Origin: an uncultured Kocuria sp.
GTDB lineage: Bacteria > Actinomycetota > Actinomycetes > Actinomycetales > Micrococcaceae
Assembly: GCF_947500125.1 (NCBI RefSeq)
Contig: NZ_CANMRA010000020.1
Span: 1 to 64,000, forward strand
Direction of reading: 5' to 3'
Length of the DNA: 64,000 bases
Shown: positions 48,895-59,637 of the stretch, in pieces
Layout: each line of letters begins with the position of its first letter
Position numbering within the stretch: the stretch's first letter is position 1
Notes under the pieces: generated by a model
Told to the model about the DNA's origin: nothing
What the model saw: only the letters and a program-made list of their open reading frames with translations
The model's database searches: none
Translations under genes and position numbers: made by a program

Positions 48895-49063
48895 CCGCGT
48901 CCTCCTTCGTCGTGCTGCCGGCCGGGGGGGGGCGTGCCCGGCGCCGTGCCGGTCCATCCTGCCATCCGCGCGTCCCGTCCGCCGCAGGCCGGAGGGCCCG
49001 TCGGTCCTGGGACCGACGAGCCCTCCGGGACGTCGTGGACGGGCGGCGGGCCGCCCGGGCGGA

Positions 49064-49495
49064 TCAGCGGGCGCCGGCCGCGGCGGCCTCGCCGCCGTTG
49101 ACCCTGCCGAACTCCCGCGAGTACTGCTCGGTGAGATCGCTGGGCACCGTGTCCGGGACCAGGAGGCCCTCGGCGTAGGCCAGGCGGTCCGCGACCTCGC
49201 GCAGCATCTGGGACATCGGGATGTCGAGCGCCGCGCAGATCGACGCGAGCAGCTCGGAGGAGGCCTCCTTCTGGCCGCGCTCCACCTCGCTGAGGTAGCC
49301 GAGGGACACCCGGGCGCTGTGCGAGACCTCTCGGAGGGTGCGCCCCTGGCGCTGACGGACGCTGCGGAGAACCTCGCCGATCTCCTGGCGGAGTACACCC
49401 ATCTTCATGTCCTTCGTCTCGGTGCTGTCGTCCTCGTCCAGGCCCACGTCCTTCCAACGGACGACGCCATTGACGGACACGGGTTGCTTGGTCAT
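49064..49495 (-). CDS. clgR: XRE-family regulator ClgR
   Basis: Transcription activator of clp protease and other stress genes in actinobacteria. The helix-turn-helix region, about 33-100, reads [45 protein letters not shown] in pieces and resembles mycobacterial ClgR (Rv2745c) closely; position next to cinA-pgsA-ftsK is the same. The 143-residue protein has about 30 extra N-terminal residues ([16 protein letters not shown]...) before the HTH compared with that homologue. ATG 49495 is the likely start although GAGGAG is rather distant; Met32 is the alternative. Confidence 0.88.
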   Translation of the reverse strand: MTKQPVSVNGVVRWKDVGLDEDDSTETKDMKMGVLRQEIGEVLRSVRQRQGRTLREVSHSARVSLGYLSEVERGQKEASSELLASICAALDIPMSQMLREVADRLAYAEGLLVPDTVPSDLTEQYSREFGRVNGGEAAAAGAR

Positions 49496-49658
49496 GTGAA
49501 TCGCTTGTCTCCTCGTGTGTACGGCAGCTTCACCGCCTGTTGCGGGCGGTGCCCCGGCGCCGGCCGGTCGACATCTTGACTTCGATCGGCTCAACTCGAG
49601 CCTGCGATCATTGCTAACCCCGCTGACGGTTCCATTCTTCCCCGCGAGGGTCGATTTT

Positions 49659-50153
49659 TCACTGGGAGTTGGCTGGGAGCACCACCGCCGCGGTGAGCCG
49701 CTCCAGGGCGGCGCGCACGGCGGCCGCCCGGATCGCGGTCCGGTCCCCCGCCGCGGCCAGCTCGTGGACGGCGGAACCGGCCGGTCCCGCGATGCCCAGG
49801 TAGACCGTGCCCACCGGCTTGCCGTCGTGCGGCTCGGGGCCCGCGACCCCCGTCGTGGAGACGGCCCAGTCCGTGCCGAGGCGGCGGCGGGCGCCCTCCG
49901 CCATGGCGACCGCGACGTCCGGGTCGACGGAGCCCCGCTCGGCGAGCAGCCGACCGGGAACGCCGAGGACCTCGGTCTTCACCCGGTTCGAGTAGGACAC
50001 GACCCCGCCCTCGAAACAGGCCGAGGCACCCGGCACGTCGACGACGGCGGCGGCGAGCGCGCCCCCGGTGAGGGACTCCGCGGTCGCCACCGTGAGCGCC
50101 CGCCGGACGGCCTCCTCGACGAGCGCCCGGGCGGCCGGCTGCGGCTCCGTCAC
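49659..50153 (-). CDS. cinA: CinA C-terminal domain protein (nicotinamide-nucleotide amidohydrolase type)
   Basis: The 164-residue protein is the amidohydrolase domain only, like E. coli PncC, which deamidates NMN to NaMN. Motifs are [44 protein letters not shown] and [13 protein letters not shown]. The N-terminal COG1058 domain of full CinA is absent, as usual in actinobacteria. GTG 50153 overlaps the pgsA stop by 4 bp, so it is coupled to pgsA. Confidence 0.92.
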   Translation of the reverse strand: MTEPQPAARALVEEAVRRALTVATAESLTGGALAAAVVDVPGASACFEGGVVSYSNRVKTEVLGVPGRLLAERGSVDPDVAVAMAEGARRRLGTDWAVSTTGVAGPEPHDGKPVGTVYLGIAGPAGSAVHELAAAGDRTAIRAAAVRAALERLTAAVVLPANSQ

Positions 50154-50755
50154 GCCGCGTCCCGCTCGGCCAGCGCCCGGCGGCGCAGCTGCACCGCCTT
50201 GACGACGTAGTCCACGCCGGTCACGACCGTGACCACGAGGGCCGCGCCCATCGCGGTCCAGCCCAGCCACGGCCACCACTCGCCCACCAGCGGCACCAGC
50301 GGGAGCAGCAGGAGCAGGAGCGCCACGGTCTGCAGGACCGTCTTGAGCTTGCCGCCCTTCGAGGCCGCCATGACCCCGTAGCGGATGACGACGAACCGCA
50401 GGAGCGTGATCCCCCACTCCCGGACGAGGATCACCACGGTCACCCACCACCACAGCTCGCCGAGCATGGAGAGGACCACGAACGCGGCGCCGGTCAGCAG
50501 CTTGTCCGCGATCGGGTCCGCGATCTTGCCGAAGCTCGTGATCAGCCCGCGCGCCCGGGCGATGTCGCCGTCGAGCTTGTCCGTGTACATCGCGACCGCG
50601 AAGACCGCCAGGGCGGCCCACCGCATGCCCAGGGAGTCCTCCCCCTGGGTGCCGCCCGCCCACAGGAACCAGACGAAGAAGGGCACCAGCACGATGCGCA
50701 GGGCGGTCAGTGCGTTCGGCAGGTTGAGGTTGGACGCCGGGTCCGCGGGGCTCAT
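50150..50755 (-). CDS. pgsA: CDP-diacylglycerol-glycerol-3-phosphate 3-phosphatidyltransferase
   Basis: Membrane enzyme that makes phosphatidylglycerol phosphate. The CDP-alcohol phosphotransferase signature spans residues 59-84 (DKLDGDIAR ... GKIADPIADK), though its first part reads DKLDG. Five or six transmembrane helices are evident in 201 residues (for example 19-34, 46-57, 87-105, 145-160). ATG 50755 is 38 bp after ftsK. Similar CDP-OH transferases use other alcohols, but similarity is best to PgsA. Confidence 0.92.
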   Translation of the reverse strand: MSPADPASNLNLPNALTALRIVLVPFFVWFLWAGGTQGEDSLGMRWAALAVFAVAMYTDKLDGDIARARGLITSFGKIADPIADKLLTGAAFVVLSMLGELWWWVTVVILVREWGITLLRFVVIRYGVMAASKGGKLKTVLQTVALLLLLLPLVPLVGEWWPWLGWTAMGAALVVTVVTGVDYVVKAVQLRRRALAERDAA

Positions 50756-50793
50756 CGTGTGCTCACTTCCTGGTGGGTGGGGGCAGGGCCGGC

Positions 50794-53784
50794 TCAGCGG
50801 CCGGTCAGCTGCCAGGCGTCCTCGGAGCCCTCGGGGTCCTCGGCGCCGTCGCCGTGGTCGGTCGCGGTCCGGGCCAGCGACGCCTCGACCGGGTCCTCGC
50901 CGTAGTCCACGGACCCGCCCTGCGGCGCGGGCGGGTCCTCGCCCCGGATCACGGCGAGGGTCGCGGCGAGGTCGTCGGGCTTGACGAGCACGTCGCGGGC
51001 CTTGGACCCCTCCGAGGGTCCGACGACGCCGCGGGACTCCAGCAGGTCCATGAGCCGGCCGGCCTTGGCGAAGCCGACGCGCAGCTTGCGCTGCAGCATG
51101 GAGGTGGACCCGAACTGGGTGGTCACCACGAGCTCGGTGGCCTGCAGCAGGACGTCGAGGTCGTCCCCGATGTCCTCGTCGATGGTCTTCTTGGGGGCCT
51201 CCTGCACCACGTCCTGGCGGTAGTGCGCCTTCATCTGGCCCTTGACGTGGTCGACGACCTCGTGGATCTCCGACTCGGAGACCCACGCGCCCTGCACGCG
51301 CATCGGCTTGGACGCGCCCATGGGCAGGAACAGGGCGTCGCCCTGGCCGATGAGCTTCTCGGCGCCCGGCTGGTCCAGGACCACGCGGGAGTCGGTGACC
51401 GAGGACGTCGCGAACGCCATCCGGGAGGGCACGTTGGCCTTGATCAGGCCGGTGACCACGTCTACCGAGGGCCGCTGGGTGGCGAGCACCAGGTGGATGC
51501 CGGCGGCGCGGGCGAGCTGGGTGATCCGCACGATCGCGTCCTCGACGTCGCGCGGGGCGACCATCATGAGGTCCGCGAGCTCGTCGACGATCACGAGCAG
51601 GTACGGGTACGGCCGGATCACGCGCTTCGAGCCGGGCTCGGGCTGGACCTTGCCGTTGCGCACGGCCTTGTTGAAGTCGTCGACGTGCTTGTACCCGTAG
51701 TGCGAGAGGTCGTCGTAGCGGGCGTCCATCTCCCGCACGACCCACTGCAGCGCCTCGGCGGCCTTCTTGGGGTTGGTGATGATGGGCGTGATCAGGTGGG
51801 GCACGCCCTCGTAGGCGGTGAGCTCGACCCGCTTGGGGTCGACCATCACCATCCGCACCTCGTCCGGGGTGGCGCGCATCAGGAGCGAGACGATCATCGA
51901 GTTCACGAAGCTCGACTTGCCCGCGCCGGTGGCGCCGGCGACGAGCAGGTGCGGCATCTTCGCGAGGTTGGCCACCACGTAGCCGCCCTCCACGTCCTTG
52001 CCCACTCCCATGACCATGGGGTGCTCGGTCTTGCGGGCGTTGTGCGAGCGCAGGACGTCGCCCAGGGACACGGTCTCGCGGTCGGTGTTCGGGATCTCGA
52101 TGCCGATCGCGGACCGGCCGGGGATCGGCGAGAGGATGCGCACGTCCGCGGAGGCCACGGCGTAGGCGATGTTCTTGGACAGCGCCGTGACGCGCTCGAC
52201 CTTGGTGCCGGAGCCCAGCTCGATCTCGTACCGGGTGACGGTGGGCCCGCGGGAAAAGCCGGTGACCACGGCGTCCACGTTGAACTGGTCCAGCACGCTG
52301 GTCAGGGCGGCGACCACGGCGTCGTTGGCCTCGGAGCGCTCCTTCGGCGGCGGCCCCTGCACGAGCGCGCCGGGCGCGGGCAGGGAGTAGGCGATGTCGC
52401 CCTCGAGCTTGAGCTGCTCGGCGCGGGCGGGGATGGGCGACTCGGGGGTGTGGGTGCGGGCGGTGACGGACGTGGAGCCGGTGGGCTCGGCGGCCACGTC
52501 CTCGAGCGCCGGCGAGCCGGAGCCCGCGGCGGTGTCCGCGGCCGGCTCGAGGCCCTGCTCCCGGCGGAGCCGGCGGGCCGCGAGCTGCTCCTGGGTGAGC
52601 CGCTTCTGGCCCGGCCGCGGGGCGTCGCCGACGTCCTCCCCGGCGTCCTCACCGGGGTCCGTCCCGGCGGCGGGCTCGGCGGACGTGCCTGCCGCGGTCT
52701 TCGCCGCGGCGGCCCGCTGCCGGGCGGCGCGCGCAGAGTCGACGTCGAAGACGCGGGTGGGCGCCTGGCCGTCGGCGGCCTCCTCGTCGACGACGGCCCG
52801 CTCGAAGGCCTCGTCCCCGCGGTAGCCGTCGAGGGCGCGCCGCTCCGCCTCGGCCTCCTTGCGCTCGCGGCGCTTCTCGCGGCGGGTCTTGGCCGCCTCG
52901 GCGCGCGCGTGGTGCTCCTCGAGGTAGGAGCGGTCGTGCCGGGCGGCGGACACGTCGGTCGCGGAGACCGGGCCCTCCTGGCCCATGAGCCGCCAGTAGC
53001 CCTGCCGCAGACGCGGCAGGATGAGGTTGACCGGCGTCGCGGTGACCACGAGCACCGACAGGAACAGGGCCGCGACGAAGATGGCGCCGGCGCCGACCGG
53101 GGTGATGAGGGCGCTCAGCGGGTCCGCGGCGAGGAAGCCCACGTAGCCGCCGGCGCTCCGGAGCGCCTCCTGGCCCTGGCTCGGGGACGGCCGGCCCAGG
53201 AGCACGTGCGCCAGGCCCGAGCCCGCGACGACGGCGGCGCCCAGCCCGATCGCGATGCGGTTGTTCGCGGACGTGTCCTCGGGGTGGCGGAAGCGGCGCA
53301 GCGCGAAGCCCACGAGCGGCAGCGGCAGCACCAGGGCCGTCCAGCCGAAGGTCCCGGCGAGGACCTCGTGCACCGCGACCGCGGGGAGCGACAGCCACGG
53401 CGCCGGCGCACCGGGCAGGTTCCACCACTCGACGGCCGCCGCGAGCAGGCCGAGCAGCAGCAGGAACAGGGCGCCCCCGTCCCGCAGAGACTCCGCGGGC
53501 ACGTCGGTGCGCAGGGTGCCCATGCGGCGCACGGCGCCGCCGACCACGTGGGCGACGGCCGTCCAGACGCCTCCGACGACGCGGGCGCACCACGCCAGGG
53601 CGGCGCCCAGGCCGGTCAGCACGCGCGGGGGGCTCCCGGCGGGCGCCGAGGAGCCCCGTCCGGCGGTCGACGGACGGCGGGAGGAGGTGGACCGGCTGGA
53701 TCCCGACGACCGCGCAGAAGACGTGCTGTTCTTGCCACGCGACGTCGAGGCGCCCTTGCGGGCAGGGGAAGTACGAGTCGCCAT
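50794..53784 (-). CDS. ftsK: DNA translocase FtsK
   Basis: Septal DNA pump for chromosome dimer resolution. The 996-residue protein has a basic Ser/Arg-rich N-terminus, four or five membrane helices (about 65-285), a charged linker of about 200 residues, a RecA-like motor with Walker A GATGAGKSS (Lys623) and Walker B LLVIVDELADLMMV, and a C-terminal winged-helix gamma domain (about 895-960) for recognising KOPS-type DNA. ATG 53784 is 6 nt after TACCCT and is probably leaderless; the frame opens 15 codons further up without support. Confidence 0.97.
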   Translation of the reverse strand: MATRTSPARKGASTSRGKNSTSSARSSGSSRSTSSRRPSTAGRGSSAPAGSPPRVLTGLGAALAWCARVVGGVWTAVAHVVGGAVRRMGTLRTDVPAESLRDGGALFLLLLGLLAAAVEWWNLPGAPAPWLSLPAVAVHEVLAGTFGWTALVLPLPLVGFALRRFRHPEDTSANNRIAIGLGAAVVAGSGLAHVLLGRPSPSQGQEALRSAGGYVGFLAADPLSALITPVGAGAIFVAALFLSVLVVTATPVNLILPRLRQGYWRLMGQEGPVSATDVSAARHDRSYLEEHHARAEAAKTRREKRRERKEAEAERRALDGYRGDEAFERAVVDEEAADGQAPTRVFDVDSARAARQRAAAAKTAAGTSAEPAAGTDPGEDAGEDVGDAPRPGQKRLTQEQLAARRLRREQGLEPAADTAAGSGSPALEDVAAEPTGSTSVTARTHTPESPIPARAEQLKLEGDIAYSLPAPGALVQGPPPKERSEANDAVVAALTSVLDQFNVDAVVTGFSRGPTVTRYEIELGSGTKVERVTALSKNIAYAVASADVRILSPIPGRSAIGIEIPNTDRETVSLGDVLRSHNARKTEHPMVMGVGKDVEGGYVVANLAKMPHLLVAGATGAGKSSFVNSMIVSLLMRATPDEVRMVMVDPKRVELTAYEGVPHLITPIITNPKKAAEALQWVVREMDARYDDLSHYGYKHVDDFNKAVRNGKVQPEPGSKRVIRPYPYLLVIVDELADLMMVAPRDVEDAIVRITQLARAAGIHLVLATQRPSVDVVTGLIKANVPSRMAFATSSVTDSRVVLDQPGAEKLIGQGDALFLPMGASKPMRVQGAWVSESEIHEVVDHVKGQMKAHYRQDVVQEAPKKTIDEDIGDDLDVLLQATELVVTTQFGSTSMLQRKLRVGFAKAGRLMDLLESRGVVGPSEGSKARDVLVKPDDLAATLAVIRGEDPPAPQGGSVDYGEDPVEASLARTATDHGDGAEDPEGSEDAWQLTGR

Positions 53785-53790
53785 GCTCCC

Positions 53791-53796
53791 AGGGTA
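53791..53796 (-). promoter_or_regulatory. -10 box of leaderless ftsK
   Basis: TACCCT ends 6 nt before ATG 53784 on the minus strand. GGGAG within the gap is too near the ATG to act as Shine-Dalgarno. Confidence 0.4.
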
Positions 53797-53850
53797 GACC
53801 ACGGCCTCCCCCTGTCCGCGGTGCCGCACGGACCGGAGGAGACCGCTCGC

Positions 53851-55542
<1,692 letters not shown>

Positions 55543-55555
55543 GAGACCCCTTTCG

Positions 55556-56512
55556 TCAGTCGATGGTCTCGAGGAGGGTGTCCGAGATGACCGAGTCCGC
55601 CAGGTCCGCGCGGATCAGGGCGGCCTCGGCCTCCGTGGGCGGGACGTGCGGGAGCCGCACGGTGTTGTCCTTGAGCCTGCCCTGCCACATGAGGATCGTC
55701 TTCGCCGCGACGGCCCCGGGGGCGCGGGTCATGGTGGCGCGGACCACGGGCTCGAGCTCGCGGTTGATCCGCTGGGCCGTGCCGAGGTCCTGGGCGAGGA
55801 TCGCGTCGACGAGGCGCCGGTACCGGGCGGTGGCCACGTGGGTGGTGACGCCGATGAGCCCGGCGGCGCCGATGGCCATCCAGGGCAGGGTCAGCCCGTC
55901 GTCGCCCGAGTAGTAGAGCAGGTCGGTCTCGGCCAGCACCCGGGTCGCGGCGACCAGGTCCGCCTTCGCGTCCTTGACGGCCACGATGTTGGGATGCCCG
56001 GCCAGGGAGATCAGGGTCTCGGTGGCGATCGGGATGCCGGCGCGGCCGGGGATGTCGTAGAGCATGATCGGCAGGTCCACGGAGTCGGCGAGGCTGCGGA
56101 AGTGGGCCTCGACGCCGGCCTGGGAGGGCTTGTTGTAGTACGGGGTGACGATGAGCAGCCCGTCCATGCCGATCTTCTCGGCGGCCCGGGAGAGGTAGCG
56201 GGAGTGCTCGGTGTCGTTGGAGCCGGTGCCCGCCAGCAGGGGCACGCGGGAGCCGACGGCGTCCTTGACCACGCGGAACACGGAGAGGTTCTCGTCGTCG
56301 GTCATCGTGGAGTACTCGCCGGTGGTGCCGCACACCACCAGGCCGTCGCAGCCGTCGTCGACGAGCTGCTCGGCCGTGGCCGCGGTGGCGTCCAGGTCCA
56401 CGGAGCCGTCCTCGGCGAAGACGGTGATCATCGCGGTGAGCAGCGTCCCGAACATGGGCTCGGACCGGGTCGAGGGCAGGTCGGCGGGGGAAGGCGAGGC
56501 GTTGGCAGTCAT
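55556..56512 (-). CDS. dapA: 4-hydroxy-tetrahydrodipicolinate synthase
   Basis: First committed step to diaminopimelate and lysine, joining pyruvate and aspartate semialdehyde. The Schiff-base lysine is Lys180 (IVAVKDAK), with CGTTGEY (61-67) and TPYYNKPS (123-130). The 318-residue length is normal. ATG 56512 lies 7 nt after TAACCT and is probably leaderless. It is followed by rnj. Confidence 0.97.
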   Translation of the reverse strand: MTANASPSPADLPSTRSEPMFGTLLTAMITVFAEDGSVDLDATAATAEQLVDDGCDGLVVCGTTGEYSTMTDDENLSVFRVVKDAVGSRVPLLAGTGSNDTEHSRYLSRAAEKIGMDGLLIVTPYYNKPSQAGVEAHFRSLADSVDLPIMLYDIPGRAGIPIATETLISLAGHPNIVAVKDAKADLVAATRVLAETDLLYYSGDDGLTLPWMAIGAAGLIGVTTHVATARYRRLVDAILAQDLGTAQRINRELEPVVRATMTRAPGAVAAKTILMWQGRLKDNTVRLPHVPPTEAEAALIRADLADSVISDTLLETID

Positions 56513-56519
56513 GGGTGCC

Positions 56520-56525
56520 AGGTTA
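56520..56525 (-). promoter_or_regulatory. -10 box of leaderless dapA
   Basis: TAACCT ends 7 nt before ATG 56512; no Shine-Dalgarno is present. Confidence 0.45.
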
Positions 56526-56625
56526 CCGTCTTCGCTCCGGGAGCACCGCCGGAGGAGCCGTCCGGGCCGGCGGTGCGGTGGGCGGTCCCCGTGCCGTGCA
56601 CGGGACCGGTCCTGCTCGCCACGGC

Positions 56626-57258
56626 TCAGGCCCGTCCTTCGTCCGGGCGCTCGGCCGGTTCCACGTTGCGGGCGGCGCGCCCGCGGGAGAGGGCCACGGC
56701 GTCCCGCATCGCGGAGCGCGCGCGGGTCCGGTCCCCGGCGGCCGCGTAGGCGAGGGAGAGCCGGTACCAGTTGCGCCACTCGCCCGGGTCCTCCTCGGTC
56801 TGCGCCCGGTACGTCCCGAACCGCTCGTCGGCGGCCTCGCGCACGACGCGCCCGCCCGGGGTGCGCGGCAGGTCGTCGGGCGGCAGCCCGCCCTCCTCGT
56901 GCAGGGTCCGGCCGAGCTGCTCGGTCCGGACCCCGAACAGGATCTCGCGCACCAGCGCCCACACGCCCACGGCCGGCAGCACCAGCATGGCCACGCCGAA
57001 GGCCTTGGCGATCCAGCCGTCCGTGCCCAGCAGCAGCACGGCCCGGTGCAGGCTCAGCCCCAGGTAGACCACGAGCAGCGACACCATGGCCGCCGCCAGC
57101 AGCTTCGCCCTGCTCGTGGACTCCAGGAGCGTGAAGACGCCCGCGAAGGCGAGCACCGCGAGGATCCACAGCTTCGAGCCGCCGGGGATCGGCAGCAGCC
57201 ACAGGGTCAGCAGGGCCGCCGCGAGCAGGCCCCAGATCCAGGCCCGGATCGAGTCCAT
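56626..57258 (-). CDS. membrane protein with TPR-like tail, next to dapB
   Basis: The 210-residue protein has four predicted membrane helices in its first 110 residues (about 7-22, 29-46, 52-70, 84-105), then a cytoplasmic region with one helix pair like a TPR unit (EEDPGEWRNWYRLSLAYAAAGDRTRARSAMRDAVAL, in two halves about 155-190). It starts 5 bp after the dapB stop, so it is co-transcribed with dapB. Similar genes beside dapB occur in other Micrococcales; function unknown. Confidence 0.8.
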   Translation of the reverse strand: MDSIRAWIWGLLAAALLTLWLLPIPGGSKLWILAVLAFAGVFTLLESTSRAKLLAAAMVSLLVVYLGLSLHRAVLLLGTDGWIAKAFGVAMLVLPAVGVWALVREILFGVRTEQLGRTLHEEGGLPPDDLPRTPGGRVVREAADERFGTYRAQTEEDPGEWRNWYRLSLAYAAAGDRTRARSAMRDAVALSRGRAARNVEPAERPDEGRA

Positions 57259-57263
57259 CGGCT

Positions 57264-58067
57264 CTACAGGCCCAGGTCGAGGTAGTCCTCGAGACCGTGC
57301 GTGAGCCCCGGGTGGGAGACGACCTCCCGGACGCCCAGCACCACGCCGGTCATGAAGGAGATGCGGTCGAAGGAGTCGTGCCGGATGGTGAGCTGCTCGC
57401 CGAGGTTGCCGAGGAGCGTCTCCTGGTGGGCGACCAGCCCCCGCAGGCGCACGGAGTGCACCCGGACGTCGTCCACGAGCGCCCCGCGGGCCCCGTCCGG
57501 GTCCTGCTTGGTGGCGTCCGGCGACGGTGCGACCCCCGCGGCCCGCCGGGCCTCGCCGACCAGGGCGGCCGTGCGCGCGGCCGTCCCGGAGGGGGCGTCG
57601 ACCTTGTCCGGGTGGTGCAGCTCGACGATCTCCACGGACTCGAAGAACCGGGCGGCCTGCGCCGAGAAACGCATGGCCAGGACCGCGCCGATGGAGAAGT
57701 TGGGGGCGATGAGCACGCCCACGCCCGGGTGCTGGGCGAGCAGTGCCCGGGTCCGGTCCAGGCCCTCGTCGTCCCAGCCGGTGGTGCCCACCACGCAGTG
57801 GATGCCGTGCTCCACGGCGAAGCGCACGTTGTGCTCCGTGACCGACGGGACGGTGAAGTCGATGACGACCTGCGCGCCCGCCGCCACCAGGACCTCGAGG
57901 GAGTCCTCGTGGTCCAGCTCCGCGACGAGCTGCAGCCCCTCGGCGCGCCGGACCGCCTGCGCGGCCTCGCTGCCCATGCGGCCGCGGGCGCCGAGGACGG
58001 CGACCCTGAGCTCGGCGGCGGTGGTCGCCGTGGCGGTGGTGGTCTCGGTGGCAGTGCGCTCGGTCAT
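57264..58067 (-). CDS. dapB: 4-hydroxy-tetrahydrodipicolinate reductase
   Basis: NAD(P)H-dependent second step of the diaminopimelate pathway. The nucleotide-binding motif is VAVLGARGRMGS (about 23-34) and the substrate signature VEIVELHHPDKVDAPSGTA. The 267-residue length includes a Thr/Ala-rich N-terminal stretch of 18 residues. ATG 58067 is 7 nt after TAGAGT, probably leaderless. Confidence 0.97.
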   Translation of the reverse strand: MTERTATETTTATATTAAELRVAVLGARGRMGSEAAQAVRRAEGLQLVAELDHEDSLEVLVAAGAQVVIDFTVPSVTEHNVRFAVEHGIHCVVGTTGWDDEGLDRTRALLAQHPGVGVLIAPNFSIGAVLAMRFSAQAARFFESVEIVELHHPDKVDAPSGTAARTAALVGEARRAAGVAPSPDATKQDPDGARGALVDDVRVHSVRLRGLVAHQETLLGNLGEQLTIRHDSFDRISFMTGVVLGVREVVSHPGLTHGLEDYLDLGL

Positions 58068-58074
58068 GGCTCCA

Positions 58075-58080
58075 ACTCTA
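58075..58080 (-). promoter_or_regulatory. -10 box of leaderless dapB
   Basis: TAGAGT ends 7 nt before ATG 58067 on the minus strand. Confidence 0.5.
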
Positions 58081-58158
58081 GGTCACGGGCTCCGGGTCAC
58101 GGGACGGGCGGGGCCGCCGGCCGGGACCCGGCGGCGGCGGTCGGTCAGCGGCGGTCGG

Positions 58159-59583
58159 TCAGCGGCGGGTGGGCGCCACGATGGTCGTCACGACGGGCCC
58201 CTCGGCCAGCCAACCGGCGAGCTCGCGGACCTGCTCCGGGGTCACGGAGCGGATCCGGTCCAAGGACTCGTCGATGTCGAGGAACTCCCCGGACTTCAGC
58301 TCCGCGGAGCCGAGGCGGGACATCCTCGAGCCGGTGTCCTCGAGGGCGAGCACGGTTCCTCCGCCCAGCTGGCCCACGACCTTGCGCAGCTCCTCCGCCC
58401 CGATGCCGTGCCGCGCGAGCGTCTCCAGCTCCCCCGTCATGAGCGCCACGACCTCGTCGGTGCGCGCCGGCAGGCAGCCGGCGTACATCCCGAAGTAGCC
58501 GGCGTCCGAGTAGGCCCCCGAGAAGGAGAACGTGCTGTAGGCCAGGCCGCGCTTCTCGCGGATCTCCTGGAACAGCCGGGAGGACATCCCGCCGCCCAGG
58601 GCCGCGTTGAGCACGGTCATCGCGAACCGGCGGTCGTCCCCGGCCACGAGCCCGGGCCGGCCGACGACCACGTTGGTCTGCTCCACGGGCCGCTCCAGGA
58701 AGTGCTCGCCCCAGTCGGGGTCCAGGGCCGCCGGGGTGCGCTCGCGCCGCGGGAAGGGGGCCGCGGGGGTGGCCGGGTCCCAGCCCGCGCGCTCGAGGGC
58801 CTCGGCGACGAGGGCGACGACGAGGTCGTGCTCGAGCCCGCCGGCGGCCGTCACCACGAGCCCCTCGGGCCGGTAGTGGCGCCGGTAGTGCTCGACCACG
58901 GCGTCGCGGGGCACCTCGAGGATCTCCTCGGGGGTGCCGCCGATGGGCCGGCCCAGGGGGTGGCTCCCCAGCACGCGCTGGGTGAACACCTCGAAGGCGA
59001 CGTCCTCGGGGTCGTCCTTGTCCATCGCGAGCTCCTCGAGGATGACCCCCCGCTCCCGCTCGAGCTCGTCGGGATCCAGGGCGGCCGACGTCACCATGTC
59101 GGTGATGACGTCGATCGACATCGGCAGGTCCTCGGCGAGGACCCGCGCGTAGTAGCACGTGTGCTCCTTGGCCGTGGCCGCGTTGGACTCCCCGCCGACC
59201 TCGTCGAAGGCCTCCGCGATCTGCAGCGCCGAGCGCCGCGCGGTGCCCTTGAACAGCAGGTGCTCGAGGAAGTGCGTGGAGCCCAGGCGGCCGGGCTGCT
59301 CGTCCCGGGAGCCGACGCCGACCCAGAAGCCGACCGTCACGGCCCGCTGGGCGGGCATCCGCTCGGTGATCACCCGGGTGCCGCACGGCAGGACCGTGCG
59401 GCGGACCACGTTGCCGCCGGCGCCCTCGTGGACGGTGTGGCTGAATCCCGCGGCGGCCGTGGTCAGGGCCGCGGCCGCGGCGGAGGGGGAACTGCGGGGA
59501 ACCGCCGAGAGGCGGGCGTCCGGGCCCGGGGTGCTCCCCGGGCCGCGGTCGCCCGCCTCCAGCGGCAGATCGACTGCCGTCAT
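58159..59583 (-). CDS. M16-family zinc peptidase
   Basis: Processing-peptidase-like metalloenzyme of 474 residues. The inverted zinc motif HFLEH is at 104-108 (HxxEH), with the third ligand expected in ERERGVILEELAM. Both M16 lobes are present, the second with GLAYSTFSFSGAYSDAGYFGMY. There is no signal peptide. It lies 54 bp after pnp on the same strand, the common pnp-pepR order of Gram-positive actinobacteria; natural substrates are not known. ATG 59583 lacks a good Shine-Dalgarno; the first 50 residues are low complexity. Confidence 0.92.
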   Translation of the reverse strand: MTAVDLPLEAGDRGPGSTPGPDARLSAVPRSSPSAAAAALTTAAAGFSHTVHEGAGGNVVRRTVLPCGTRVITERMPAQRAVTVGFWVGVGSRDEQPGRLGSTHFLEHLLFKGTARRSALQIAEAFDEVGGESNAATAKEHTCYYARVLAEDLPMSIDVITDMVTSAALDPDELERERGVILEELAMDKDDPEDVAFEVFTQRVLGSHPLGRPIGGTPEEILEVPRDAVVEHYRRHYRPEGLVVTAAGGLEHDLVVALVAEALERAGWDPATPAAPFPRRERTPAALDPDWGEHFLERPVEQTNVVVGRPGLVAGDDRRFAMTVLNAALGGGMSSRLFQEIREKRGLAYSTFSFSGAYSDAGYFGMYAGCLPARTDEVVALMTGELETLARHGIGAEELRKVVGQLGGGTVLALEDTGSRMSRLGSAELKSGEFLDIDESLDRIRSVTPEQVRELAGWLAEGPVVTTIVAPTRR

Positions 59584-59637
59584 CCAGCTGTGCTGCTTTC
59601 TCTGCTCGTGCGGTGCTGTGCGCGGGACGGACCCGGC

